Shown: in pieces, positions 35,668-47,073 of the stretch
Numbering within the stretch: the stretch's first letter is position 1
How the letters are laid out: every line of letters begins with the position of its first letter
NCBI RefSeq assembly: GCF_022539505.1
Contig: NC_061513.1
Location: 176,172,017 to 176,236,016 of the forward strand
Direction: 5' to 3'
Length of the DNA stretch: 64,000 bases
From: Lolium rigidum
Taxonomy: Eukaryota; Streptophyta; Magnoliopsida; Poales; Poaceae
Notes under the pieces: generated by a model
The model's database searches: none
What the model was told of the DNA's origin: nothing
The model's input: the letters and a program-made list of their open reading frames with translations, nothing else
Position numbers and translations under genes: made by a program

Positions 35668-37075
35668 TATCCTTCTGCTACTATGCATATGGTTGTACAG
35701 AAGGCCTGCTTTGATAATGGCACAATCGATCGCACTTGTTACAAACTCAGGGTTTGTTATTCTTCTGTTCCTCTTTCTACCCGGCTGAAAAGCTAGACCT
35801 GGAGTATCATTATTTGTTTCCTTAGTAAAATAAAGGCGTGATTGTCCGGTAAACTAAATAAATCTCGTCTATTTTCGCAGCTGGTAGCACTATTTGTGCA
35901 GTTTGTTTGCAATGTACATCAAGATATCATCAAATGGTTTGTTGGCAAGGTCCTAGTTTCAACTTTTGGTGTATTATTTTCTGTTAACTTCTACATTTGT
36001 ATGCTAGAACTGTGCAAAAAAAAAAGAGCGAAAAACATGTGTGCTTTGTGGAAGGAAATGTGAACCTATCTTTTAAAACAGCAGTACATGTGCTCTTAGA
36101 GAAAAGCAAAATAGCCAATCTACACGGCGTGGGTAGCTGCGCGCTAAAAACCTGCACACGTTAGTATAACTTTTGCGCACAGGTGGAGGATTTTTTTCTC
36201 ACGGAGAAGTTATAGCTGTGAGAAGAAAATCCAAAAAATCCTCCAGCTGCACGCAAAAGTTGTATGCTGAGCAAAATTACCTCTGGGTTCTGGCGGTTGT
36301 GTTTTGGTCGCTTCCCTTCCTCTCCGGTCGTGGTGGGCAGATGTTGATAGTGTTTTTAGAAGTAATGGTCTAGTTTATGCCCTTGCTTGCAGGGGGTGTT
36401 GCTGATGCTAATGAGAGGCTTGTGGTCCAAACTGGTTGTGTGGCTTCGATCTGCCACTACTTCGCGGCGTGGCAGCATGAATAGGCTGTTCTTGGAGTGG
36501 GACGGTCTTGACTGTTGCGTTCTTGCAAAAAACGGTGAGGGATCCGGCTGCTAGAAGGGTGGGGTGGTGCTGGCCCCGGATCCAGGGCTGAAGAGGTTTA
36601 GAGGACTCCTCCAGCCAATGCTCCTTATTGGGCTACATTTAATCTTATGGGACTGGTAGCTATCGCGGCTCATCAACACCTTATGACTAGAGGTTTCATT
36701 AGCATCGAGAATGGATCCTGATGCTTTTCTTTTCTGGCAACAACGAAGGACGTGCATGTTTGGTAGTCGTGGCAATTGCAGTTTTGCAGTAGTACAACCA
36801 TTGTACAACGTTTTGTATTCCTCTTGTGAACTTTCTATTATTATATTTATGAATACAAGTAATGCATGTCTACGGGTGTACATCGTTAGAAAAAAATACC
36901 TATGGGCAAATAAAAATTGTGGGCGCCTAATGCCTTTTTTACGGTTTTCTCATCATCACGAAGGGGCGCAGACTTTTTTGTTGGCATGAAGTGAAAGACA
37001 TGGTTCCACGTCGCAGAAAGTTTAACGGACATTAACAAACATCAACAGCATGGGTATTATCTTTTAGGGTGAAAA
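35668..37075. other. 3' flank of VHA-d and following intergenic DNA
   Basis: The 3' UTR probably lies in the first few hundred bases; no AATAAA signal is clear there. A GC-richer part at 36,390-36,650 and a segment ending in TATTATATTTATGAATAC near 36,855 resemble decayed retroelement 3' sequence, without a domain to prove it. Confidence 0.4.
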
Positions 37076-37316
37076 TCTATAATTTGGCCTTAATTGGTTG
37101 TGCCAGACGATGACCTTGTTGAAGATATTATAGGACAAACTTGCTCCGGAGTGAAAAATCTAAGATCTGTTCTTAATTGGTTGTCCCTAACGATGATCTT
37201 GTTGAAAGCATTGTTTTGACATCGTGGAATCCAGGAATCTAAGGTATGTTCTTAATTGGTTGCCCCTAACGATGACCTTGTTGAAAGCATTGTTTTGACA
37301 GCGTGGAATCCAGGTG
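37076..37316. repeat. Three tandem units of about 79-83 bp
   Basis: Units begin near 37,076, 37,159 and 37,238. Each contains cttaattggttg followed by c-gatga-cttgttga; the last two also share aagcattgttttgaca and cgtggaatccagg. The second and third are nearly identical. The unit resembles part of the LINE-like sequence at 5,990-6,025. Confidence 0.85.
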
Positions 37317-38400
37317 TTATCGTGGAAGTGGTTTGTGGTGCAGTTACAAGTTTTGATCACCGTAGCGGGTTCTTTTATTTTTCTTCTTCTTCTTTTGTAG
37401 CAGGAGTACGTGTATCCGTAATGGCTTTAGAACATTTTGTTGCTGCAGGAATTGAATGTAGGGATACTTCGCTATATTTATATATTTTCTTTGTCGAAAA
37501 AAATCAACATCGTTGAACAATATTGAACAACCCCAAATGCATGCCTCGTAAATCCATTTCGGTGAATCAAGGCTTAGCCTGATGGCTTGAACAGGCTGAT
37601 GCGTCCCACCCTTAGCTTGGTGGCTTGGACGGGCTGATGCGTCCCCGCCTATTTGGGAGCCTCCGCGTTCACAATCCAGTATCGTGCACATCAATCTCTT
37701 AATGAAAAGATCCAGAGACTCTTTCCCCCTCTAGCTATTTTTCCAGAAAAAGTCCACTTAAAAAAAATAGAGAAATAACATACAAAAATGCTTGCTTGTA
37801 TGAGCGTACACCACACAATGGAAGTAGAAGCGATCAACGCATACTGAACCGGTAGGGTAGCCAAGGAGAGGGCGATCACGAGACGACAACCAAAACCTAT
37901 CTAGGGTTTCGTCCCTCTCTCCAGCGACGCCGCTAGTTCACTCGGTCTCCGGTGGGCTTGGGTCTTGGAGGTGTGGCGGACCACGGCCTCTCGCCGGCAG
38001 GATGTTTTCCGTTTTTTGTTTAGCTTATTTTGAGTGTCCTTTTGGGAATGTTGAGGCGACGGCTCGTTCGGAAGTCTGAACCACTCTATCCTCGCTTCCG
38101 TGGTGCATACAGTGTCGTTGGAGGGCGTGTGAAGTCTTGTGTCCGGCTAATCTCTCGAGATCCGGTTGGTTTTCGTGTTCATTTGTGTGTTTTTAGGTTA
38201 GTCTCTTCCAATTTACGGTTATCATCAATTGTGATAGTTGTTGCTCTGGTGTGTTGGTCCTTTGTGGCCGTAGCTTGACGAATTTCTGTTTGTCTGTTAC
38301 AACAAAATCTATTACGACAAATTTTGCTTGGCTCCAATGATGAAGAGGGAGGACTGCGGTGCGCCGGTTGTTGTTAGGTGGTCCAAAAACATATATATAT
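37317..38400. other. LINE-like 3' sequence and unclassified repeat DNA
   Basis: Positions 37,440-37,505 (gaattgaatgtagggatac...tttctttgtcgaaaaaaa) resemble a cereal non-LTR retrotransposon 3' end with a short A tail. Positions 37,890-38,370 begin with a 'ctagggtttcgtccctctc' leader-like sequence and end near a TA dinucleotide run (about 38,390-38,405). No coding region is supported. Confidence 0.45.
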
Positions 38401-39086
38401 ATATTTACTACTAGGATTTTTTATACTACTATTAATGATTTTTAATAGATTGGTGAAATTTAGTTTTTAAAAAGCAAGTAGAACATGTATGTGTTTCGAG
38501 CACTCCCCAGGATAGTTGCCACAATCCAAGTCATATAGTTTTTATCGGATATCAAACAGAAAGCAGAAAAACGTTATGGGTCAACTAATTTGGATGGCAT
38601 TCTCAAAAAAACTAAAACATGGTACAGACGTGGACGTTTATAATACACAGATACACTCAGCCACATTAGTACATGCGTTAATTTTCAATTAGTTCGAATA
38701 GTACACATTTTGGAAATATCACCTGCCCGTTTTGTTCGTCAGCAGCTCGATAAACTCATAGACTACTTATAATGTAAGTAATTTTATTAGTAACTAAATG
38801 TCCAACTCAGCAAATTTGCTTACGTGGTAATGAGTTAATAAAGAGAGAAGAGTATTAGGCGGATTACTGTAACATCAGACTTACCAAGATACAATTCGTC
38901 TCCAAGTAATTAATGAATACATCTATGATACTACTTCGATGTTACTAACCACTATGAAAGTTACTACTCTATGTTACTTTTCACTATGATTAGAGTTAGA
39001 ACATCACCAACTGATGCCATATATTAGAGCGGATGCCCAAAAACTGCTAATATCCGGCGTCATAGGGCTCCAGCAGATGGAGGCAA
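38401..39086. other. AT-rich intergenic stretch
   Basis: No gene or defined element. Short repeated words (gttact, ctatgatac) around 38,900-39,000 suggest a decayed MITE, but ends were not found. Confidence 0.35.
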
Positions 39087-39259
39087 ACGATGTGAACCCG
39101 GGTGCACGTGCACCCCATTATGAAAAATTCCAAAAAATTCTTTAAGCTTTTAGATTTTTCTAGAAAAAGAAAACTTTCCACAAGACACCGTTATTTTGTG
39201 ACGTTTGGTGAAATATATCGCCCGATTGTGTCTTCACCATGTACCATTACAATTCTTTG

Positions 39260-39333
39260 GCACATTTTCCACAACATACCACCTGATTAAAAATGGAAAG
39301 TTTTAATCAGGTGGTGTGTTGTGGAAAATGTGC
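39260..39333. repeat. Near-perfect fold-back, 33-bp arms, 8-base loop
   Basis: Left arm 39,260-39,292 and right arm 39,301-39,333 are complementary over 33 positions with a single A/G difference that still allows a G-U pair in RNA. The loop is atggaaag. Confidence 0.9.
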
Positions 39334-39339
39334 ATGTAT

Positions 39340-39640
39340 TTTTTTGAGAAACATAGTACAAACACAGGCGCCCACATACACACGCATACGCTCATCCCTA
39401 TGAACGCACACACGTACAACCTACCCCTATGAGCACCTCCGGAAGACTGAGCCGGCGGGTTGGATCTTGGAATTGACGAAGTCACCACATGCGCCTCGCT
39501 GTCGACAGGAACGTCACCTCCCACTAAATGAATATCACGCCTTTATGAGACACACAGATGTCAAACCTGAAGTTTGAACTCTGGTGGGCCGGAGGTACAA
39601 CCACCCTCTAACCACCCAACCTCAAACTGGTTCTCAAATA
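39340..39640 (-). mobile_element. tRNA-derived SINE (about 300 bp)
   Basis: On the minus strand it starts gagaaccagtttgaggttgg. It has A-box-like (gaggttgggtggttagagg) and B-box-like (agagttcaaact) pol III promoter sequences, then a body with gctcataggggtagg, and ends in an A run (T run at 39,339-39,345). A direct repeat tgcatgtat at 39,331-39,339 and 39,641-39,649 is its target duplication. It matches a SINE type frequent in wheat-group grasses, as far as I recall. Confidence 0.83.
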
Positions 39641-39649
39641 TGCATGTAT

Positions 39650-41240
39650 ATCTTATGTTGACACTTACTTGTGCATATTTTGGCATTAAAAACGAGCATG
39701 TGTGACCTATACACATAAATGAAAAAAAGGGGATTTCCTATTTCCATGAACATTACATAACCAATCATTATAGTGTCATTTGAATATTTCGTTATTTTTG
39801 TGTAGGTCATGTACAATCATATTTTTACGTGAAAACTTATGCAATTAAGTATCAACATAATATGTACATGAAATTTTTTATTTCAATATTTTAAGATTTT
39901 CAAATATTATTTTTCATATTAAAGAAAAACGGGTGTGCACACACCTAGATTTATCCTTGTAGTTTCCTCCCGCAGATGTCGTACTTTGTATGGCGCCGTA
40001 AATTGTTTTAGGCACGACTATACCTAGGCATTTCACTCTGCAGAGGTGTGTTACTTTTCCTATAAAAGATCTTATCTTTGTTGCGAACCGGACGTACCTT
40101 CCCGTCCAAATTTCCTTGGTGTGAGCCCTAATATAAGGTCCAATCCAATCATTTCCCTTCTCCGTGATCCCGCATACCCACCCTTATTGTAGTTTCGACC
40201 TTGAATCCTCGCCGATCTCACCAACCTCAATATTATAGCCCCGCCGGGCCACCATACCCCCTTCGCATGTTCCGACCTAGATAACCTTCGTCGGTCTTCT
40301 ACAACTCATCTTAGACCACAATACCGTGGGGACTTAAGGGTTCCCCACCACTCTGGTTGCTCCCAGCATGACACAACTGCTATGGTAAGGTGCGCCCGTT
40401 AATATGCGAGAGGAAAAAGGTACAACTGACTTCTCCGTCCCATTCCAGACCTTATGGTTAACACGGTTGTTACGGGGCAAGTATCACTAGACGATATTGT
40501 TACGGGGCAATGGAATCTCCACCCAACTCATACCATGGTTCCATTTCCCACCACATATTCATATTAATAATTGGAAAAGTAATACTCTTCTTTGTAATGC
40601 AATAATTATAAGTATAGTACTTTGCAAGTAATTTGATAAAAATAGTCAAAGTGTCATGAGCAAGCAATGAACTTGCTTGGATGCTGCAATGTCGTGCAAT
40701 TGGAATGTTTGGACTGACCATCTTCCTCGGTTTCTGAAAACATTGTTCGGTAAGGGATATGGTTAAAAATCCAATGATGCATGCTTTAGTGATTTTGTTG
40801 GTTTTACCCCCTTATAGGTGATGGTTAAAGCTTGGAGTGTCTTTATTATTAAATAAAGAGGTGTTCTAATTCATTTTTCTAAAAATGTTGTTTTAGAAAA
40901 TGAATTGATTCAAGGTTTTTGTTTTTTATAAGAAAAATGAGAAATGGATTTTATTATTATTGGAATATTATATATATTATTGAATTTTAGTAATTCTTGT
41001 ATTTGATTTAAAATATCCCAAGAAATAATAATTCGGAATAGAAATGTTAATTTTAGTTTTTTCTTAGAATCCTCACAACTTTTGATATTAAAGAAAAACC
41101 CTTCAAGTATTTATTTGAGCCTTTAATCAATAAATTCTAGTTTATTTGAAATTTACTTAAGAATTCCTTTTAAAAAATTATCTTTGAATAGGAAATAATT
41201 TGTATTTAATTATTCCTATTTTATTGAACATTTAGGGTTT
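39650..41240. other. Intergenic/repeat stretch without recognised genes
   Basis: 39,960-40,500 has GC-balanced, retroelement-like sequence with a duplicated ttgttacggggca word at about 40,467 and 40,498. 40,560-41,240 is strongly AT-rich. No domain-bearing frame is present. Confidence 0.4.
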
Positions 41241-42224
41241 TCTTTTGGGTTTTCTAAATTAGGGATTTTCTGGAATTGTGAAATGTCACAATTGCCCCTA
41301 GGCCCACTAGTCAGGTTAACCAAATGGTTAGGACGAACCATCTCCCCTAATCCGGCCCACCGGCCTCACTCGTGTCTGCACCCATTTCTTAACCTTAACC
41401 ATGTCCCCCTCCCCTCTCTCGCAATACCAAATCGCCTCCTCCTCCGCCGCCCTCCTCCTCCGGCCAGCTTCGGTTGTCACAACGCTCGCTGTCCATCGCG
41501 TTCAACGCGTCGTTCAATGCTCCCTCTATTGGTTCGCCTCGATTTGATGGGCGCATCCTCAAGAGCTCGCGCACAACCCTACCCGCGGGTAGGGTTTCGG
41601 CATGGCGCGCGTCATCGTCGAGTTGGTGCTCCTTGGCCCACATGTGCCGCCATGCCACCGGTGTTCCTGCTGCTCTAGGTACGGCCCTTCCTCCTATCTA
41701 CCTACTCTCCCTTCTCTAGTGGTTCTAGTTCCCTTGAATCCATGTGCTACTAATACATGGGGATGGTTGTTACCTATTCTAGATAATCATGGCCTGATGC
41801 TGGTTGGTGCTAGTGCTTGTTTATTGTACTCCTATGCTTTATGAACCACTATTTTTTAATGTGCTAGTGTAGTTTAGGTGATCCTTGTAGCTTTCTAGTG
41901 GTTTGATACCAAACTATCTTGCTTATTTTGTTGTGCTCCTGTTTCTTTCTACACTTGCACAATAGTTACTTGCTAGATTTGGTGTTGTTCTACTATTGCT
42001 ATTTTGATTGCCAGTTGCACTTGGTCTATGCCCAAGTGATTTTAAACATGCTCGATGACTTTCTATTGGTTGATTTCTTATTTTGATTGTGTGCTAGGAA
42101 TGGAACAAATCCCCTGGATTGTTCCATGGTATATGGTATACCTGATTCCATCTCCTAGATTATATGCTTGCTACTGTTGCTGATCTTCTGGTTCTGGTCA
42201 TTCCCCTCCTAGCTCCAGTGCCTT
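41241..42224. repeat. Unclassified LTR-like sequence
   Basis: A composition shift from AT-rich to C-rich (41,280-41,700) followed by T-rich non-coding DNA resembles promoter, leader and downstream parts of a grass Gypsy LTR. It stops abruptly at about 42,224, where minus-strand gag sequence begins. Termini, PBS and duplication were not found. Confidence 0.35.
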
Positions 42225-43519
42225 GATACATTTCCAAATCATCTTCTTCATTATTATTATCTTCAGTTTCAGCATCAGAAATAGATATATCATTCTCTTG
42301 TTCTTTAGAATTCCCATTTTCTTCACTTTCATTGGGGTATTCTCCTGCAAAAGATTTCTTCTTAAGAGCCTCTTGATCTTTTCTGTTTGGATGTCCCTCA
42401 AGTTTTAGAAAGTTCCTTCAAGCGAGAAGTTTTAATAACATTTTTTTTTGATAGACCTTGAAGCTTCTTTCATGTCCTCATTAGATAATTCAAGAATTCC
42501 TCTCTTATTATGGGTCACTTCTTTCTTCTCATCTTCCTCAATATGCCAATCATTATAATTCTGATGAATGGTGTTTGTAGCTTCCTCAACATCCATGTGC
42601 CTGAAAATATCACTTGCAACACTGTCTAGATAAGATCTAGATTCGTCAGTTAGCCCATATAAAATATGTCAAGTAACTCATTGTTTTTAAAACCATGTGC
42701 ATGGCACCTCCTCTTAAGGGCATAATAGCTCCCCCAAGCTTGGGGAATACCTTCTTCTTTACTCTGAGTAAAGTTACTAATTTCAGCAACCATAGCATGT
42801 ATTTTACTAGTAGGGAAATATTTATTACAAAATAAGTATATGCATGCCTCTTTACTAGTAATTGACTTTGGTGCTAAAGAGTTATACCAAGATTTTGCCT
42901 TTCCTCCCAAGGAGAAAGGAAATGATTTCAAGAAGTAATAGCGTCATTGGATTTCAATATTCCCAAATAGGTTAGCTAGATCATTGAGGTTCGTTAAGTG
43001 TTCATAGGTAAATTCTTCTACTCTACCATAGAATTTAATTGCTTCAACCTTTTTTATTTTCTCAGGGTCATCATTGAACTCATAATGTTTATCTTTAATT
43101 TATATTGGAGGTGCTTCACTTTCACTAGCCACAGGGAATAAATCTCCTAGACAAGAACTCATACTAGCATCAAATTTATCCAAATCATCTAAATCAATGT
43201 TCATAAAAGCTTTAGTAAAAATAATGTCTTCTTTAGAGAGTATTACTTTAGGACTGATTAAACTATCACTTTCATCATAAAGTTCATGTTCTTCATATTC
43301 AGATTCTATTTCCTCATTAGACAAAGACTTACATAAATTAGGCATCTCCTCTTTATCCTTGCCATCTTCCAACAAATCTTTTTCAGTACTAGTAGACATC
43401 CTAGATAATGGTGAATTTTCTAGAGTATTAGTTTTGTTTTTAGTAACTGGATTAGCAGCAGTAGGTGAAAAATGTGGCCTAGAAGGTAGATTCGTACCTC
43501 TCCTTGTAGTGGAAGGCAT
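42225..43519 (-). pseudogene. Gypsy gag fragment
   Basis: The reading frame starts at 43,519 (MPSTTRRGTNLP), shows an acidic N-terminal region, then a stop near 43,100. The Retrotrans_gag domain follows in a shifted frame (FPFSLGGKAKSWYNSL, PQAWGSYYALKRRCHAHGF) at 42,650-42,931, and acidic, lysine-rich sequence continues to 42,225. No protease or RT follows. Interrupted and non-functional. Confidence 0.75.
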
Positions 43520-44079
43520 AATATTGTTCTTAGAAGAATTCTTGTCCTTTCCCAGGATGAGAAACAAATAAGTACAACAAGTAAATGATAACAAGTGCTC
43601 TTACCAATAAAGCTAGGTTCCCCGGAAATGGTGCCAGAAAATGTCTTGATGCCCCCCAAGTATAGGGGATCGCTGAAATCTTCGATGGGAATTATTACCC
43701 AAATTTATAGTTCGACTCAAGGGGAACACTAGAATGCCAATAAGAATTTAGCAATTGAGATGTCACTCTCAACCACACTTGTATATCAAAAAACTCACAG
43801 TGAAAGCGGTGATATGTAGTTGTTGATTCAAAGTAGTAAACAAGTAGTAGACAATAGCAACAAATTTCCAGTTTTCACCGGAAGTAGGGATGTGCAACCT
43901 TCAGTGACTAAAAGCGTAAGCATGAGGTGATAGCGGGGTTTTGCATGAATCATATTGATCATATATTGTGTTCCTAATAACATAGCATCCATCTCTAATT
44001 CAGTTGTATGTAGGTGCGTGATCCAAATATAGCTATGCATACTAACAAAGAGAATTTGCATAACATCTTTTGTCCCTGC

Positions 44080-47073
44080 TGATGTCTACGCACGCTTCTA
44101 TTCTTGTAGACAGTGTTGGGCCTCCAAGTGCAGAGATTTGTAGAACAGCAGCAAGTTTCCCTTAAGTGAATCACCCAAAGTTTATCAAACTCAGGGAGGT
44201 AGAGGTCAAAGATATCCCTCTCAAGCAACCCTGCAATTAAGATACAAGAAGTCTCTTGTGTCCCCAACACACCCAATATAATTGCCAGGTGTATATGTGC
44301 ACTAGTTCGGCGAAGAGATAGTGAAATACAAGTAATATGAATGATTATAAGTGGTAATTGCAATCTGAAATAAAAATGGCACCAAGCAAACATGTAGCAG
44401 AACTGGTTGTAAACGGTGTTTCAATGCTTAGAAACAAGGCCTAGGGATCTTACTTTCACTAGTGGATACTCTCAACAATGATATCATAATTCAATACATA
44501 AATATCATCTCTTCACTATGATACTCTGAACCACTCTCCGGTTGGATAACGAACACCAATTTACCGCGTAGGGATGCAAAACCACACCTTAAAGTTCGTG
44601 TTCCAAACCTAGGGACACCCACTCTGTCACTTTGAGCATCCAAAGATAGTACTAACAGACACCACAATTTCATAGATCGAGACATCCAACTCAAATTATA
44701 ACTCATGATAAGTATTTTTGTAATCTTTAGACTAAGAGACACACACGGTGCGCACACTGTCACCTTCACACCATGGGGCAAGGTGTCTCCGGAGATCACA
44801 ATAATAAAACCACTTGAGTAGCATAATAGATGAAGCGTAACATCTACTTATTCAACTAAATTACAAAGCTCATGATCACATAAAGATCACACCATGGGAG
44901 AGAGAGATAAACCACATAGCTACCGGTAAAGCCCTCAGCCTCGGGGGAGAACTACTCCATCCTCATCATGGGAGTCTGCTGTCCACAACTGGCGCGTGGT
45001 TGACGTGGGAGGTGGAAATCTCTGTGGTGTAGCTTTTCTTCGTTCCCCGGCAACGGCGCCAGAAAATAGCTTGATGTCTACGCACGCTTCTATTCCTCGT
45101 AGACGATTGTTGGGCCTCCAAGAGCAGAGGTTTGTAGAACAGCGAGCAAGTTTCCCTTAAGTGAATCACCCAAGGTTTATCGAACTCAGGGAGGTAGAGG
45201 TCAAAGATATCCCTCTCAAGCAACCCCGCAATTACGATACAAGAAGTCTCTTGTGTCCCCAACACACCTAATACACTTGTAAGATGTATAGGTGCACTAG
45301 TTCGGCGAAGAGATAGTAAAATGCAAGTGATATTGATGTATATGAGCGGTAATAACAATCTGAAATAAATATGGCAGCAAGTAAACATGCAGTAGAACGA
45401 TAGAATAAACGGAGATTCGATATTTGGAAACAAGGCCTAGGGATCATACTTTCACTAGTGGACACTCTCAACATTGATCACATAACTGAATAAACAAATA
45501 CTACTTTATCTACACTCTCTTGTTGGATGACAAACACCATTCATTGTGTAGGGCTACAAGAGCTCCCTCAAGCCGGAGTTAACAAGCTCCACAACATTCG
45601 GTGTTCATATTTAAGTAACCTTAGAGTGCATGATAGACCATTGCAATTTAGACCGAGTACTAACATAGCATGCACACCGTCACCGTCGAAGCTATGAAAG
45701 GGGGAATAGATCGCATCAATACTATCATAGTAATAGTTAACTTCATAATCTACAAGAGATCACAATCATAGCTTATACCAAGTACTACATGATGCACACA
45801 CTGTCAACATTACATCATGGAGGAGGAATAGACTACTTTAATAACATCACTAGAGTAGCACATAGATGATATTCAACTAGATCACAAAGAGAGAGATGAA
45901 CCACATAGCTACGGTACAGCCCTTAGCCTCGGGGGAGAACTACTCCCTCCTCATCATGGGAAGCAGCAGCGGCGATGAAGATGGCGGTGGTGTCGATGGA
46001 GATGCCTTCCGGGGGCAATTCCCCGTCCCGGCGGCGTGCCGGAACAGAGACTTCTGTCCCCCGAATCTTGGCTTCGCGATGGCGGCGGCTCTGGAACTTT
46101 TCTCGTATCGTGGCTTATTCTTTTAGGGTTTTCGCGACGGAGGCTTTAAGTAGGCGGAAGGGCAGCCTCGGGAGAGCCCTGGGGCCACCAGACCATAGGG
46201 GGGCGCCCCCCTTGGCCGCGCCGCCATGTGGGGTGGGGCTCCCTGGCTCCTCTCTGGCCCCTCTTTGGTGCTCTGGAAGCTTCCGGGAAAAATAAGATAT
46301 TGGGCGTTGATTTCGTCCGATTCTGAGAATATTTCCTTTGTAGGATTTCTGGAACCAAAAACAGCAGAAAACATGAACTGGCACTTCGGCATCTTGTTAA
46401 TAGGTTAGTTCCGGAAAATGCATATAAATGATGTAAAATGTGTATAAAACATATGTGTATCATCATAAAAGTAGCATGGAACATAAGAAATTATAGATAC
46501 GTTGGAGACGTATCAGAGTCAGCAACAATGATGAAGATGGCGGTGGAGTCGATGGAGATGGCTCCGGGGGAAATTCCCCGTCCCGGCAGGGTGTCGGAAC
46601 AGAGACTTCTGTCCCCCAAAACTTGTCTTCGATGGCGGCGGAGCTACGGAAATTTTCGTGGATGGAGGCTGATTCCTTTAGGGTTTTCGCGTCGGGAGCA
46701 ATAAATATGCGAAAGGGCGATGTCGGTGGGCGCCCGGGGGGCCCACACCATGCCTAGGCGTGGCCAGGAGGCTCGCGCCTAGGTGTGGTGTGGCCCCCTC
46801 CTGGCTCTTCTCCGTCTCCCATTTGGACTCCGTCTGCATGACCGAAAAATAGGAACTTCGGCTTTTGTTTCGTCCAATTCCGAGAATATTTCCAGAACAA
46901 CTTTTCTGAAATACAAAAACAACAGAAAACAGGAACTGGCACTGTGGCATGTTGTTAATAGGTTAGTTCCAAAAAATGCATAAAAATGCCACGAAGTGTA
47001 AACAAAACATATAGCAATTGGTGTAAAACAAGCATGGAGCATCAAAAATTATAGATACGTTTGCAACGTATCA
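44080..47073 (-). mobile_element. Composite of three Gypsy LTR copies within one target site
   Basis: The block is bounded by one 5-bp duplication, cctgc, at 44,075-44,079 and 47,074-47,078. It holds a truncated LTR (44,080 to about 44,973), about 98 bp of internal DNA with an Asp-tRNA PBS (TGGCGCCGTTGCCGGGGA, complement of 45,044-45,061), a complete LTR (45,072-46,515; 1444 bp) and the first about 560 bp of another LTR (46,516-47,073). LTRs 1 and 2 belong to the same family as the solo LTR at 23,577. LTR 3 is closer to the plus-strand LTR at 47,753. All coding DNA is gone. Confidence 0.8.

Larger units (their letters stand above)
39087..39950. mobile_element. Possible TIR element carrying a fold-back and a SINE
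   Basis: The left edge has a 16-bp palindrome (gggtgcacgtgcaccc, about 39,098-39,113). The right edge, near 39,928-39,946, reads cgggtgtgcacacaccta, roughly its inverse. Between them is AT-rich DNA with the hairpin at 39,260-39,333 and a SINE. No target duplication was identified, so this is a tentative grouping. Confidence 0.35.

Noticed and set aside
41283..41844. C-rich frames that look like a small gene
   Set aside because: Several overlapping frames are open at once and the context is LTR-like; no domain is seen.
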